Numbered from the stretch's first letter, positions 45,283 to 54,131 are shown. The stretch: 64,000 nt of DNA from Streptosporangium saharense (GCF_014203715.1 NZ_JACHJP010000003.1:62001-126000), one strand, 5' to 3'. Translations and numbers: made by a program. Notes: generated by a model not told the origin, from the sequence alone.

Positions 45283-47001
45283 GTGACCCCCGACTCCATC
45301 GTCTTCGGCGGCGCCGGACTCATCGGCCGTTCCCTGGTCGCCGAGCTGCTGCGCCGGGACCGTACGGTCGCCGCGGCCCTGCGCGGACCCGCGGACCGGC
45401 TGACCGGCTGGCTCGCCGGGCAGGGGGTGGACACCGCGCGGCTGACCGTCGTGTCCGCCGACATCGCCGTCCCCGGCCTCGGGCTCGGCGCCGCGCCGGA
45501 TCTCGGGGAGGTCCGCGACGTCTACAACTCCGCCGCGCGCTTCGCCTTCGGGCTGGAGGCCGCACAGGCGAGGGCGGTCAACGTCACCGGGGCCGTCAAC
45601 GTGGCCGACTGGGCCGCCGCCCGGGGGAGCCTGCGGCGCCTGGTGCACGTCAGCGGCTACCGCGTCAGCGGTGGCCCCGCCGACTACCGGCGCGACGGGG
45701 CCTACGAGGCCTCGAAACGGGAGGGCGACGCGGCGGTGCGCGCCCGTGCCCGTGAACTCGGCGTCCCGCTGACCGTCGTCAACCCCAGCACGGTCGTCGG
45801 GGAGGACCAGTTCATCGGCCTGGCCTCGCTGGTGCGCGACCTGTGGCGCGGACGGCTGCCCCTGCTGCCCGGAGACCGGGAGACCTTCCTGCCGGTCGTG
45901 GACGTCGGCTACCTGGCCCGCTTCATGGCCGAGGTGCCCGGCCACGAGGAGACGGCGGGCGAGGCCTACTGGGTGCTCGACGACGCGACGCCGAACCTGC
46001 CCGAGCTGGTCGGGCTCCTGGCCGCGCACCTGGGCGTCCGCGCCCCGCGTGCGGCGGTCCCGGTCTCTCTCGTACGGCGGCTGCCCCGCGCCCTGACCGG
46101 GGCCGACCCGGAGACGCTGTCGTTTTTGTCCGGCGACCGCTACGAGACCGCCCCGGCCCTCGCCTTCGCCGAAAGGGCCGGGTTGCGCATGCCGCCGGTC
46201 GGCACGGTGCTCAGGACCTGGGCGGACGGCCTGGTCGCCACCGGTTTCGGGGAGAGAGCGCGGTTCGGGGAGAAGGCCGGGTTCCAGGACGTGGCGGGCA
46301 GCCGTACCTGGGTGACCGGGGAGCGGGAGAGCCCCCAATATGTGCTGCTGCACGGGCTGCCGCTGGACGCGGACTCCTGGGCGCGGGTCGCCGGGGAGCT
46401 CGACGGGCCCGTCCTGGCCGCCGACCTGCCGGGACTCGGCCGATCCGCACCCGCCCGCTCGGCGGAGGAGCCGGAGGAGCTGGAGGAGTGGACGCGGGAC
46501 CTGCTCGAACCCGTCGGGACACGCCCGGTGCTGGTCGGCCACTCCTTCGGCTGCGGCCCCGTCCTGCGCCACGCGCTCGCCCACCCCGAGCGGGTCTCCG
46601 GGGTCGTGCTCCTGGCCCCGGCCTTCCTGCAGGCCCCTTCTGGATGGCTGACCCGCTCGGCCGTCGGCGCCGCCGTACTGCTCGGGACCTCCCCGGCGCG
46701 GCTGGCCGGCAGGCTCGGCGTGCCGGTGGACGCCCTCGCTGACCTGCGCCGTCCCGGGGCCGCCAGGCGGGTGATCGAGGCGATGCGCGCGGGCCACGCC
46801 GCCGGACAGGAGCTGCGGAAGGCGCTCGACCGGATCGGGGTGCCGGTGACGGTCGTCACGGGATCGGCAGATCCGCTCGTCACGGGCGAAGCCGACGTCG
46901 TGATCGAGGGCGCGGGGCACTACCCCCAGCTCACCCATCCCCGGCAGGTGGCGCGTGTTCTGCGAGAAGCCGTCGCGCGAGCTCCCCGAGGGCGTTGGTG
47001 A
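45283..47001 (+). CDS. SDR/epimerase-alpha/beta-hydrolase fusion protein
   Basis: A 572-residue two-domain protein. Residues 1 to about 320 form an extended SDR: FGGAGLIGRSLVAELLRR binds NAD(P), and Tyr141 with Lys145 (YEASK) make the catalytic pair. Residues about 345-572 are an alpha/beta-hydrolase: LLHGLPLDADSWARVA, nucleophile Ser421 in GHSFGCG, Asp530 in GSADPL and His546 in GAGHYPQLTHP. Coupling of a reductase or epimerase with an esterase hints at detoxification or conversion of an ester or lactone, but this is inference. It is bounded by two TetR genes and preceded by a palindrome, so it is probably inducible. Confidence 0.9.
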   Translation: MTPDSIVFGGAGLIGRSLVAELLRRDRTVAAALRGPADRLTGWLAGQGVDTARLTVVSADIAVPGLGLGAAPDLGEVRDVYNSAARFAFGLEAAQARAVNVTGAVNVADWAAARGSLRRLVHVSGYRVSGGPADYRRDGAYEASKREGDAAVRARARELGVPLTVVNPSTVVGEDQFIGLASLVRDLWRGRLPLLPGDRETFLPVVDVGYLARFMAEVPGHEETAGEAYWVLDDATPNLPELVGLLAAHLGVRAPRAAVPVSLVRRLPRALTGADPETLSFLSGDRYETAPALAFAERAGLRMPPVGTVLRTWADGLVATGFGERARFGEKAGFQDVAGSRTWVTGERESPQYVLLHGLPLDADSWARVAGELDGPVLAADLPGLGRSAPARSAEEPEELEEWTRDLLEPVGTRPVLVGHSFGCGPVLRHALAHPERVSGVVLLAPAFLQAPSGWLTRSAVGAAVLLGTSPARLAGRLGVPVDALADLRRPGAARRVIEAMRAGHAAGQELRKALDRIGVPVTVVTGSADPLVTGEADVVIEGAGHYPQLTHPRQVARVLREAVARAPRGRW

Positions 47002-47509
47002 TCCGCTCGGGATCGAGTCCGCGTCCCTCGCGCTGGAAGGTGTAGACCTCGGGGGCGAGCGGGGCGAGCACGACCTCGACGAGCGCGTCCGGGTCGGGCA
47101 CGCCCGCGGCGACCAGCAGCGAGCGCACGTGCACCCGCCAGAAGCCGTAGGCGCCCGTGGCGAAGCGTGAGCGGCCCGTCTCCGCGCCCAGCACCAGGTG
47201 CGCGTGGGATTCGAGCAGCTCGACCATCGCGGCGTAGAAGGCGGCGAGCCGCAGCGCGGGCGACGCCCCGGGGCCGAGGGGCGGCTCGCCCCCGATCAGC
47301 TCACGCTGCAGCGCCTTCTCGTGCTCGTCGAGCATCGCGGTCGCGATCGCGGCCCGGTCGGGATAGCGCCGGTACAGGGTGCCCCGGCCGACCCCGGCCG
47401 CCTTGGCGATGTCCTCCATGGTGACGTTGGGCGCCCCTTTGGCGGCGAAAAGCCTCCCCGCGGCCTCCAGGATGCGCGCCCGGTTACGCGCGGCGTCTGC
47501 TCTCTCCAT
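46931..47509 (-). CDS. TetR/AcrR family transcriptional regulator
   Basis: A 192-residue repressor: ARILEAAGRLFAAKGAPNVT then MEDIAKAAGVGRGTLYRRYP gives the helix-turn-helix. The C-terminal ligand domain is of the type found beside oxidoreductase genes. It overlaps the 3' end of the fusion gene by 71 bases in opposite orientation. A palindrome GGACACTGTGTCC lies 18 bases upstream of its start, so it probably autoregulates. It may also act on the fusion gene, but that is not shown. Confidence 0.92.
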   Translation of the reverse strand: MERADAARNRARILEAAGRLFAAKGAPNVTMEDIAKAAGVGRGTLYRRYPDRAAIATAMLDEHEKALQRELIGGEPPLGPGASPALRLAAFYAAMVELLESHAHLVLGAETGRSRFATGAYGFWRVHVRSLLVAAGVPDPDALVEVVLAPLAPEVYTFQREGRGLDPERITNALGELARRLLAEHAPPAGDG

Positions 47510-47526
47510 GCCCCCAGGGTATATGT

Positions 47527-47539
47527 GGACACTGTGTCC
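47527..47539. promoter_or_regulatory. palindromic operator upstream of the second TetR gene
   Basis: GGACACTGTGTCC, arms GGACA and TGTCC around CTG, 18 bases before the start of the minus-strand TetR gene. It differs from the AGACCGGTCT sites of the other TetR. Confidence 0.6.
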
Positions 47540-47567
47540 GGATAGCGCCGGGGGTGACCGGAAACGC

Positions 47568-47596
47568 GAGAAGACCCGCGGGTCGCGGGTCTTCTC
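47568..47596. terminator. 13-bp stem hairpin downstream of the short basic ORFs
   Basis: GAGAAGACCCGCG at 47568-47580, loop GGT, and the perfect complement at 47584-47596. It follows the stop of the 57-residue ORF on the minus strand by 18 bases. No U-tract is present. Confidence 0.6.
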
Positions 47597-47614
47597 GTCT
47601 GGCGGGGCCGCCGT

Positions 47615-47788
47615 TCAGGCCGCGGGAGTGGGACCGCTCGCGACCGGGAACCGCAGGACGTTCCGCCCCGTGTAGGCGCGCAGATCGACGACCTTGGTGT
47701 CCGGCGCGCCCCCATGACGCCTCACGGACCGGATGTCCCTGATCTTGAGCCGCGCGACGGACGGCGGCACAACCACAAGTCTCTTCAT
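47615..47788 (-). CDS. short basic protein, unknown (57 aa)
   Basis: ATG at 47786-47788, stop at 47615-47617. It begins MKRLVVVPPSVARLKIRD and contains DTKVVDLRAYTGRNVLRF. GGGGGG lies six bases before the ATG. It follows a 33-residue ORF with a strong ribosome site on the same strand, and a hairpin lies just beyond its stop. No membrane segment or domain is recognised. The sequence is not obviously a shadow of another gene because no longer gene occupies the stretch. Function unknown; a small regulator or RiPP-like precursor cannot be excluded. Confidence 0.45.
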   Translation of the reverse strand: MKRLVVVPPSVARLKIRDIRSVRRHGGAPDTKVVDLRAYTGRNVLRFPVASGPTPAA

Positions 47789-47865
47789 TGAGCCCCCCGC
47801 GTGACGCTTTCGTTATACGAAATGTCTACAGATCACCCCGTAAAACCGTCGTAAAGATCTGATCG

Positions 47866-47967
47866 TCAGTAGGGAAGCCTGCGACCTGACGGGGTGCGAA
47901 GATCCAGATCGAAGGCGCGGGTACGGCGGCGCCGGTGCTGCGAACGGGTGACCTTCGCGCGACGCAT
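47866..47967 (-). CDS. short basic peptide with strong ribosome site (33 aa)
   Basis: ATG at 47965-47967, stop at 47866-47868, product MRRAKVTRSQHRRRRTRAFD and a further 13 residues ending RRLPY. AGGAGG lies eight bases before the ATG, one of the strongest ribosome sites in the window, and a promoter-like pair lies 60-90 bases upstream. It is extremely Arg-rich, so nucleic-acid binding is conceivable. The strong translation signal is the main support. Confidence 0.45.
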   Translation of the reverse strand: MRRAKVTRSQHRRRRTRAFDLDLRTPSGRRLPY

Positions 47968-48028
47968 GGCTCGTACCTCCTCTCCTCGGGCTCGCCTGCC
48001 GGGGGTGCTGTGACCGCCCATGACTGCC

Positions 48029-48058
48029 AACCTAGTTCGCCCTGACGAGCCCTATCAA
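48029..48058 (-). promoter_or_regulatory. promoter for the short basic ORFs
   Basis: On the minus strand TTGATA (48053-48058) is followed after 18 bases by TAGGTT (48029-48034), a good vegetative-type promoter. The predicted start of transcription is about 55 bases before the first short ORF. Confidence 0.6.
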
Positions 48059-48173
48059 CCGAATTGATCGCCGGAGGTCGTCACCGCTGACCTGAGGAAC
48101 TCCTGAGTGTGTGACATCGGCCGAACTATGGTGTCCACCGGCGCGTCCAACAAGCCGTTGAACGGAGGCGGGA

Positions 48174-51100
48174 ATGAGCACCGGACTGGTCGACGGAGAT
48201 CCGCAACGGCTCGGGGGGTACTGGCTGGCGGGCCGGTTGGGCGCGGGTGGGCAGGGAGTGGTCTACGAGGCCTACGACGCGCGGGGTGAGCGGGTCGCGG
48301 TCAAGGTGCTGCACGGCGACGCGGCGGCCGATCCCGAGCTGCGCGAGCGGTTCGGCCGCGAGGCGGCCTCCGCCAGGCGGATCGCCTCCTTCTGCACGGC
48401 GGCCGTGGTCGACGCCGACCTTGAGGGGCCCAGGCCGTACATCGTCTCCGAGTACGTCGAGGGGCCGAGCCTGCGCAGGGCCGTGCTTGACGGGCGCCGT
48501 TTCACCGGGGGCGACCTGCACCGGCTCGCGACCGCCGTCGCCACCGCGCTGACCGCGATCCACGACGCCGGGGTCGTCCACCGCGACCTCAAGCCGGACA
48601 ACGTGCTGCTCGGCCCCGACGGTCCCCGGGTGATCGACTTCGGCATCGCCCGTACGGCCGACATGTCACTGACCGCGACCGGGATGGTCGCGGGAACCCC
48701 CACCTACATGGCCCCAGAGATCTTCATGGGCGAGCGCGCGACCGAGGCCGTGGACGTCTTCGCCTGGGGCGGGATCATGGTCTTCGCCGCCACGGGGTCC
48801 GACCCGTTCAGGGCCGAGAGCCTGGGCGGCGTCATGCACCGCGTCCTGTCCGTGCAGCCCCAGCTGGACATGCTGCCGGAACGGCTCCGCCCGCTGATCG
48901 CCGCCTCCCTGGCCAAGGACCCGACCGCCAGGCCGACCGCCAGGGAGCTACTGCTCGCCCTGGTCAGCGGGGACGGCTCGCTCGACACCCACCGGTTGCT
49001 CACGGCGGGCAGCGAGGCGGGCGGCCGGATGCACACCGGCTCGCACGACCCCGCGCTCGGCTCCCTCGCCGAGGAGGCCTACGGCGCTCTCGGGCAGACC
49101 GAGCGGGACCTGGCCCCCGAGGTGTTCCTGCGGCTGGTCACCGTGACCGACGACGGCGAGCTGGCCGTACGGCGCGCGCAGCTGGCCGAGCTCCTGCACG
49201 GCAGGGGCGAGGAGGAGACGGCCGCCGTCCGCCGAGTGCTCGCCGCCTTCGCCTACCTGGTCGGCCACGACGAGCACATGCTGTGGCTCTCACGGCCCGC
49301 GCTGACCCAGGCCTGGCCCCGGCTGCGCCAGTGGGTCAGGGCCAACCGCGACGGCCTGGTCGTGCACCGGCAGATCCTCACCGCGGCCTGGCGCTGGCAG
49401 AGCCAGGGCCGCAGGGACGGCGACCTGTTCCAGGGAAGCAACCTGGAGAGCGCCATGAGCTGGGCGGCGACGGGACGGCGCAACATCACGCTGAGCCCGG
49501 TCGAACGCGACTTCCTGGAGGCCGGGGCCGCCCTGGCCAGGCGCCGCGCCCGCAGGAGCAGGCTGCTCTCCGTGACGCTGGCCGCGCTGCTGGCGGTCGC
49601 GCTGGCCGCGGGCGTGCTGGCCGTACAGCAGGGCAGGGTCGCCGAGGCGCGCAGCGTCACCATCGCGAACCAGCGCGACCAGGCGCAGGCCCGCCAGCTC
49701 GCCGCGACCGCCGACGCGCTGCGGGTCTCCGAGCCGGTCAGGGCCATGCTGCTCAGCGTGGCCGCCTGGCGGCTGAACCCGGTGGTCGAGGCGCGGGCCA
49801 GCCTGACCGGCTCGCTGGCCCAGCGCGAGGCGGCCGCCTTCCACGACCCGGCGGCCGAGGTGCGCACGCTGCGGGCACTGAGCCGCGACGGGCACACGCT
49901 CGTCAGTGTGAGCGACGGCGAGGCACGCGTCTGGGACGTGCGGACCGGCGGGCGCGTGGACGGGTTCGACGGTCTCGGCGACGAGGTGACGGGGATCGCG
50001 CTGAGCCCGAGCGGCAGGCTGCTCGCCGTGGTCAACGGGACGAAGCTCAAGATCTGGGACATGACGACCGGCAAGCCGACCGGTTCCACCTTCACCGTTC
50101 CCGGCAAGGGCGTGGACGGCGTCTCCCAGGTGGCCTTCGGCCGCTCGGAGGACCTGGTCCTGATCAGCAGGGAGGAACTGCTGACGGTCTGGAACCGCAG
50201 GACGGGCGTCGAGGCCGCCCAGCTCACCGCGGGGATGGGGTTCGACAGCTCACCGGACGGCGGCGCGGTCGTCGTCGCCGACCTCGGGGGGAACACGGCG
50301 GTCGTGACCCTCGCGGACGGGCGCAGGGTGCCGCTCGGGCAGCAGTGCACCTGCGGGCGGCGCGTCGCCTACAGCCCGGACGGCAGGATCGTCGCGGTCC
50401 GCAGCGGCGCGCTCGTCCGGCTCCACGACGCCGCGACCGGCGCCGATCTCCAACGCTCGTTCGCCGGGGCCGACGTGCAGGGCTTCCACGACGAGAGCGG
50501 CGTGGACACGCTGGGCTTCAGCCCCGACGGGCGCTTCCTGGTGTCGATGAGCGAGTCGAACATCAGGCTCTGGCGCGTCGCGGACGGCGGCCTGCTGTTC
50601 ACCCACGCCGTCACCGCGTTCCGGCCGGTCATGGCCTTCGACCCGGAGGGGCACACCCTGCGCTACCTGTCAGAGGACTCGGTGACCAGCCTCGACATCG
50701 CCTTCGCGACAACTCCCGACCCGCTCGGGAAGGCCGACTTCGCCCGCGCGGCGTTCAGCCAGGACGGCCGTCTGCTCGCCTCGAAGGGGCCGGGGGCCGG
50801 GAAGGTCAAACTTTGGGACGTGCGCCACCGCAGGTCCCTGGCGGCCCTCGACGTCGGCTCGCAGGACCCCGGCGGCTACTTCGAGATGGCCTTCAGCGGC
50901 GACGGCAGGCGGCTGGCGGTCGTCACCGGCGACATGGCGGGCGAGGCGCAGGTCTGGGACACCGGGACGTTCAAGAAGATCATGACCGTCACCGCGCCGA
51001 GACAGGGCAACCTGACAGCCATCGCGATGAACGCCGACGGCACCGCCCTCGCCGGGCATGTCGCCTACCCCGACTCCGCGAGCGGGGACGACGGGGAGAT

Positions 51101-51737
51101 CCACCTGTGGGACGTGCCGGACGGCCTGCACCGCTGGGCCAGGAAGCAGGGCTACCCCGACGGCCTGCGCTTCTCCCCGGACGGCCGGTCCCTGGCGGTC
51201 GCGGGCGGCGAGCAGCGCATGCTCGACACCCGCACCGGCAAACCCTTCGGCCCCTCGTACGGCTCGCCGACCGTGGACGTCCCCGTCGTCTCGCTCGCCT
51301 TCGGCGGGGACGGCTCCCGCTTCGCCATCGCCGACCAGGCGGGACGGCTGTCGGTCTGGGAGACCTCGACGAGGAAGCGGGTCGGCGGGACGGTCAGGAC
51401 CGGGGTCGGCGAGGCCCAACTGCTGACCTACTCGCCGCGCGGCGACGTGGTCGCCGCCAGGGCGGGTGACGGCTCCGTGGCGCTGTGGGACGTCGGGACC
51501 GGGATCCGCCTCGGCGAGCCGATCGTGACGGGTCCCGGGCAGCCCACGGCGCTGGCCTTCACCCAGGGCGGGAAGGGGCTGGTCGTCGCCGACTCCTCGG
51601 GGGTCCTGGCCGAGCACCAGGTCGAGCCCGAGGCCGTGGCGGACGCGGTCTGCGCGCGGGCGGGCCGTACGCTCTCGACGCAGGAGTGGCGGACCTACCT
51701 GGGAGAGACGCCGTATCGCGACGTATGCCCCCGATGA
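48174..51737 (+). CDS. Ser/Thr protein kinase with WD40 beta-propeller
   Basis: A 1187-residue kinase. The kinase domain is at about residues 15-275: GAGGQGVVYEAY, Lys44 in VAVKVL, HRDLKPDN (Asp138, Lys140), DFG at 155-157 and GTPTYMAPE, so catalytically complete. A middle region (about 290-460) contains QAWPRLRQWVRANRDGLVVH, as in nSTAND1-type regulatory modules. A membrane helix lies at about 464-483, then WD40 blades to the C-terminus (IALSPSGRLLAVVNG, LGFSPDGRFLVSMSE, LRFSPDGRSLAVAGG and others). It would phosphorylate proteins in the cytoplasm; the propeller presumably binds partners or, if the helix inserts, senses outside. GGAGGC precedes the ATG. A shortened paralogue follows. Confidence 0.93.
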   Translation: MSTGLVDGDPQRLGGYWLAGRLGAGGQGVVYEAYDARGERVAVKVLHGDAAADPELRERFGREAASARRIASFCTAAVVDADLEGPRPYIVSEYVEGPSLRRAVLDGRRFTGGDLHRLATAVATALTAIHDAGVVHRDLKPDNVLLGPDGPRVIDFGIARTADMSLTATGMVAGTPTYMAPEIFMGERATEAVDVFAWGGIMVFAATGSDPFRAESLGGVMHRVLSVQPQLDMLPERLRPLIAASLAKDPTARPTARELLLALVSGDGSLDTHRLLTAGSEAGGRMHTGSHDPALGSLAEEAYGALGQTERDLAPEVFLRLVTVTDDGELAVRRAQLAELLHGRGEEETAAVRRVLAAFAYLVGHDEHMLWLSRPALTQAWPRLRQWVRANRDGLVVHRQILTAAWRWQSQGRRDGDLFQGSNLESAMSWAATGRRNITLSPVERDFLEAGAALARRRARRSRLLSVTLAALLAVALAAGVLAVQQGRVAEARSVTIANQRDQAQARQLAATADALRVSEPVRAMLLSVAAWRLNPVVEARASLTGSLAQREAAAFHDPAAEVRTLRALSRDGHTLVSVSDGEARVWDVRTGGRVDGFDGLGDEVTGIALSPSGRLLAVVNGTKLKIWDMTTGKPTGSTFTVPGKGVDGVSQVAFGRSEDLVLISREELLTVWNRRTGVEAAQLTAGMGFDSSPDGGAVVVADLGGNTAVVTLADGRRVPLGQQCTCGRRVAYSPDGRIVAVRSGALVRLHDAATGADLQRSFAGADVQGFHDESGVDTLGFSPDGRFLVSMSESNIRLWRVADGGLLFTHAVTAFRPVMAFDPEGHTLRYLSEDSVTSLDIAFATTPDPLGKADFARAAFSQDGRLLASKGPGAGKVKLWDVRHRRSLAALDVGSQDPGGYFEMAFSGDGRRLAVVTGDMAGEAQVWDTGTFKKIMTVTAPRQGNLTAIAMNADGTALAGHVAYPDSASGDDGEIHLWDVPDGLHRWARKQGYPDGLRFSPDGRSLAVAGGEQRMLDTRTGKPFGPSYGSPTVDVPVVSLAFGGDGSRFAIADQAGRLSVWETSTRKRVGGTVRTGVGEAQLLTYSPRGDVVAARAGDGSVALWDVGTGIRLGEPIVTGPGQPTALAFTQGGKGLVVADSSGVLAEHQVEPEAVADAVCARAGRTLSTQEWRTYLGETPYRDVCPR

Positions 51738-51775
51738 CCCAGAACTTTCCGCGCTGAGATCGCATCCAACACCGT

Positions 51776-53197
51776 ATGAGAGTGGCGGCGAAGCTGATCG
51801 AGGGGGATCCGCAGCGGCTGGGGGACTACCGGCTGGCGGGCCGTCTCGGGGCGGGCCGCCGGGGCGTGGTCTACGAGGCCTACGACTCCGGGGGGCGGCG
51901 GGTCGCGGTGAAGGTGCCGCACGGGGATTCCGAGCTGTGGCGGCCCCTGGCCGGGGAGGTGGCCGCGATCAGGGCCGCCGCGCCGTACTGCACGGCCAGG
52001 GTGATCGACGCCGACTGCGCGGGGGCGCGGCCGTACGTCGTCAGCGAGTACGTGGCGGGGCCGAGCCTGCGCGGGGCGGGGCGGACCCTGGCCGGTCCCG
52101 ACCTGCTCCACCTGGCCGCCGCCCTGGCGACCGCGCTGACCGCCCTCCACGAGGCCGGGATCGTCCACCGCGACCTCACCCCGGACAACGTACTGCTGGG
52201 TCCTGACGGCCCCAGGGTCGTCGGGTTCGGGCCTGTCTCCCCGACCGAGACGACGCTGACCTGGCCCAGGCTGGCGATGAGCGCCCCGGCCTACACCGCG
52301 CCGGAGGCGTTCACCGGCCGGGAGTACGGCCCCGCCGCCGACGTCTTCGCCTGGGGCGCCGTCGTGTTCCACGCCGCGACGGGGCGGGAGGCGTTCGAGG
52401 GCTCCAGCCTGGGGACGGTCATGCACCGTGTGCTGTCGGTAGATCCCGACCTGGGGCCGATCCCGCAGCCGCTGCGCGCCCTGGTCGCCGACGCCCTGGC
52501 CAAGGACCCCGAGCGCAGGCCGACGGCCCGTGACCTGCTGCGGGACCTGGTCCACGCGGACGCGACGGTCCGGCTCGGGGCGCCCTGCCTCGCGCCCGAC
52601 TGCCTCACGCACGCCTCGCCCGCGGCCTGTCTGCCCGCCGCCTGTCTCGCGCCCTCCGGCGGCGAGGCCCCGAGGTGGGCACAGGAGTGGACGGCGGAGC
52701 GGCTCACCGCGGAGGAGGTGCTCGGCAGGCGGGTCTGCCTCGCCGACGCCCTGCTGGTCGCCCGCGCGCCGCTCACCCTGGACTTCCTGCTGGCGGCCGG
52801 TGGCGCCATGGCGGCCAGGCTGCGGACCCCGTGCGACGACCCGGGGCTCGGCACGGTCGCCGAGGACGCCTACGTCACACTCGATCCGGCCGACCGCCCG
52901 TTCGCCCCGGCGATGTTCCTCAGGCTGGCCGACGGTCGGGGCGGCCCGCGCGGCACCCGGGGGACCGAGGAGCGGATCGCCGAGGCGTTCGGGCCGCTGG
53001 TCGTCCGTGCCGGGGACCTGGCCCGGCTCGCCGATCCCGCGCTGCCGTACGCCTGGCCAAGGCTGGCCGGGTGGATCGAGGCGGACCGTGACGCGCGCGC
53101 CCGCCTGGCCCGCGACCGCCTGTTCTGGCTGGCCCTGACGACCCTGCTGACCCTCGCCCTGGTCGTGGCCCTGGCGACCCGGGGAGGACCTGTCTGA
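51776..53197 (+). CDS. predicted pseudokinase, truncated paralogue of the upstream kinase
   Basis: A 473-residue protein that aligns with the preceding kinase from GDPQRLGDYRLAGRLGAG onwards. Lys46 in VAVKVP and HRD (Asp133) remain, but HRDLKPDN reads HRDLTPDN (Lys to Thr135) and DFG reads GFG (Asp to Gly150), and the activation segment is shortened. Loss of the DFG Asp should abolish metal-dependent phosphotransfer, so a scaffold or regulator of the neighbouring kinase is likely. The middle (DPGLGTVAEDAYVTL, YAWPRLAGWIEAD) matches the nSTAND-like part of the paralogue; it then ends in a membrane helix (about 447-468) with no WD40 tail. Confidence 0.85.
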   Translation: MRVAAKLIEGDPQRLGDYRLAGRLGAGRRGVVYEAYDSGGRRVAVKVPHGDSELWRPLAGEVAAIRAAAPYCTARVIDADCAGARPYVVSEYVAGPSLRGAGRTLAGPDLLHLAAALATALTALHEAGIVHRDLTPDNVLLGPDGPRVVGFGPVSPTETTLTWPRLAMSAPAYTAPEAFTGREYGPAADVFAWGAVVFHAATGREAFEGSSLGTVMHRVLSVDPDLGPIPQPLRALVADALAKDPERRPTARDLLRDLVHADATVRLGAPCLAPDCLTHASPAACLPAACLAPSGGEAPRWAQEWTAERLTAEEVLGRRVCLADALLVARAPLTLDFLLAAGGAMAARLRTPCDDPGLGTVAEDAYVTLDPADRPFAPAMFLRLADGRGGPRGTRGTEERIAEAFGPLVVRAGDLARLADPALPYAWPRLAGWIEADRDARARLARDRLFWLALTTLLTLALVVALATRGGPV

Positions 53198-53255
53198 GCA
53201 CGGCCTCGCCGGGTAGGCATAGCCGGGAGAACGCCGTGAGTTTCGGGGGGAAGAC

Positions 53256-53513
53256 ATGGCGCGATGTGAGGTCTGCGGCAACGACTACGACATGTGTTTC
53301 GAGGTGCACGCGCAGGGGGTCGTGCACGTCTTCGACAGTTTCGAGTGCGCGATCCAGCGGATGGCGCCGGTGTGCGAGCACTGCGGGGTGAAGATCGTCG
53401 GCCACGGGGTCCAGGCGGGCAGACGCTGGTTCTGCTGCGCGCACTGCGCCCGCTCCGAGGGGGCCGACGCGATCGTCGACCGGGTCGGCATCCCGATGCA
53501 GCAGGGGGCCTGA
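53256..53513 (+). CDS. small Cys-rich, probably zinc-binding protein (85 aa)
   Basis: MARCEVCGNDYDMCFEVHAQ at the start, then HVFDSFECAIQRMAPVCEHC and WFCCAHCARSEGADAIVD. Paired Cys residues (Cys4/Cys7, Cys40/Cys43 and Cys59/60/63) suggest two zinc sites. The FDSFECAIQRMAP block is conserved in similar actinobacterial proteins that I recall as uncharacterised. GGGGGGAAGAC precedes the ATG. It lies between the pseudokinase and trpF and may be an independent unit. Confidence 0.8.
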   Translation: MARCEVCGNDYDMCFEVHAQGVVHVFDSFECAIQRMAPVCEHCGVKIVGHGVQAGRRWFCCAHCARSEGADAIVDRVGIPMQQGA

Positions 53514-53540
53514 ACGGGCGGGCACCGCTAGTGTGCAGGG

Positions 53541-54131
53541 GTGTATGTGAAGATCTGCGGGCTGCGAGAGCCCGGCCACGTCGCGGCCGCCGTCGAGGCG
53601 GGAGCCGACGCGATCGGCTTCGTCCTCACCCGGAGTCCCCGGCGGATCACCCCTGAGCTTGCCCGCGAGCTGGCCGCCGCGGTGCCCGCCCACGTGCTGA
53701 CTGTCGCGGTCTTCGCCGGTGAGACTCCCGACGAGGTACGGCGGGCCGCGGTCGAGTCGGGGGTGCGGGCCGTGCAACTGCACGGCGCCCATCCGCACGG
53801 GGACTTCACCGCGCTCAAGGACCTCGGCCTGACCTTGGTCCGCGCCGGGGCGGCGGCGGGCGCCGACCTGCGCTGCGGGGCCTTCGACGAGGACCTGCTC
53901 ATCGTCGACGCGCCCAGGCCCGGTTCCGGGGAGCCGTGGGACTGGGCCGCGGTGCGCGGACGCCCGCAGGGCCGCTGGATGCTGGCCGGGGGACTCGCCC
54001 CGTCGAACGTGGCCGAGGCCGTCGCCGCCGCGCGGCCGTGGGGGGTCGACGTCTCCAGCGGCGTCGAGACCGCACCGGGGGTGAAGGACGCCGGGCTCAT
54101 CAGGGAGTTCGTGGCCGCCGCGCGCGGCTAG
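53541..54131 (+). CDS. trpF: phosphoribosylanthranilate isomerase
   Basis: A 196-residue TIM barrel for the third step of tryptophan synthesis. It has VKICGLREPGHVAAAVEAGA with the catalytic Cys, AIGFVLTRSPRRIT, RAVQLHGAHP, and RWMLAGGLAPSNVAEAV with GVDVSSGVETAPGVKD at the phosphate site. The GTG at 53541 begins MYVKICGL, the normal family start. Other trp genes are absent from the window, so it is an isolated member of the pathway. The stop overlaps that of the convergent VanZ-like gene in CTAG. Confidence 0.95.
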   Translation: MYVKICGLREPGHVAAAVEAGADAIGFVLTRSPRRITPELARELAAAVPAHVLTVAVFAGETPDEVRRAAVESGVRAVQLHGAHPHGDFTALKDLGLTLVRAGAAAGADLRCGAFDEDLLIVDAPRPGSGEPWDWAAVRGRPQGRWMLAGGLAPSNVAEAVAAARPWGVDVSSGVETAPGVKDAGLIREFVAAARG

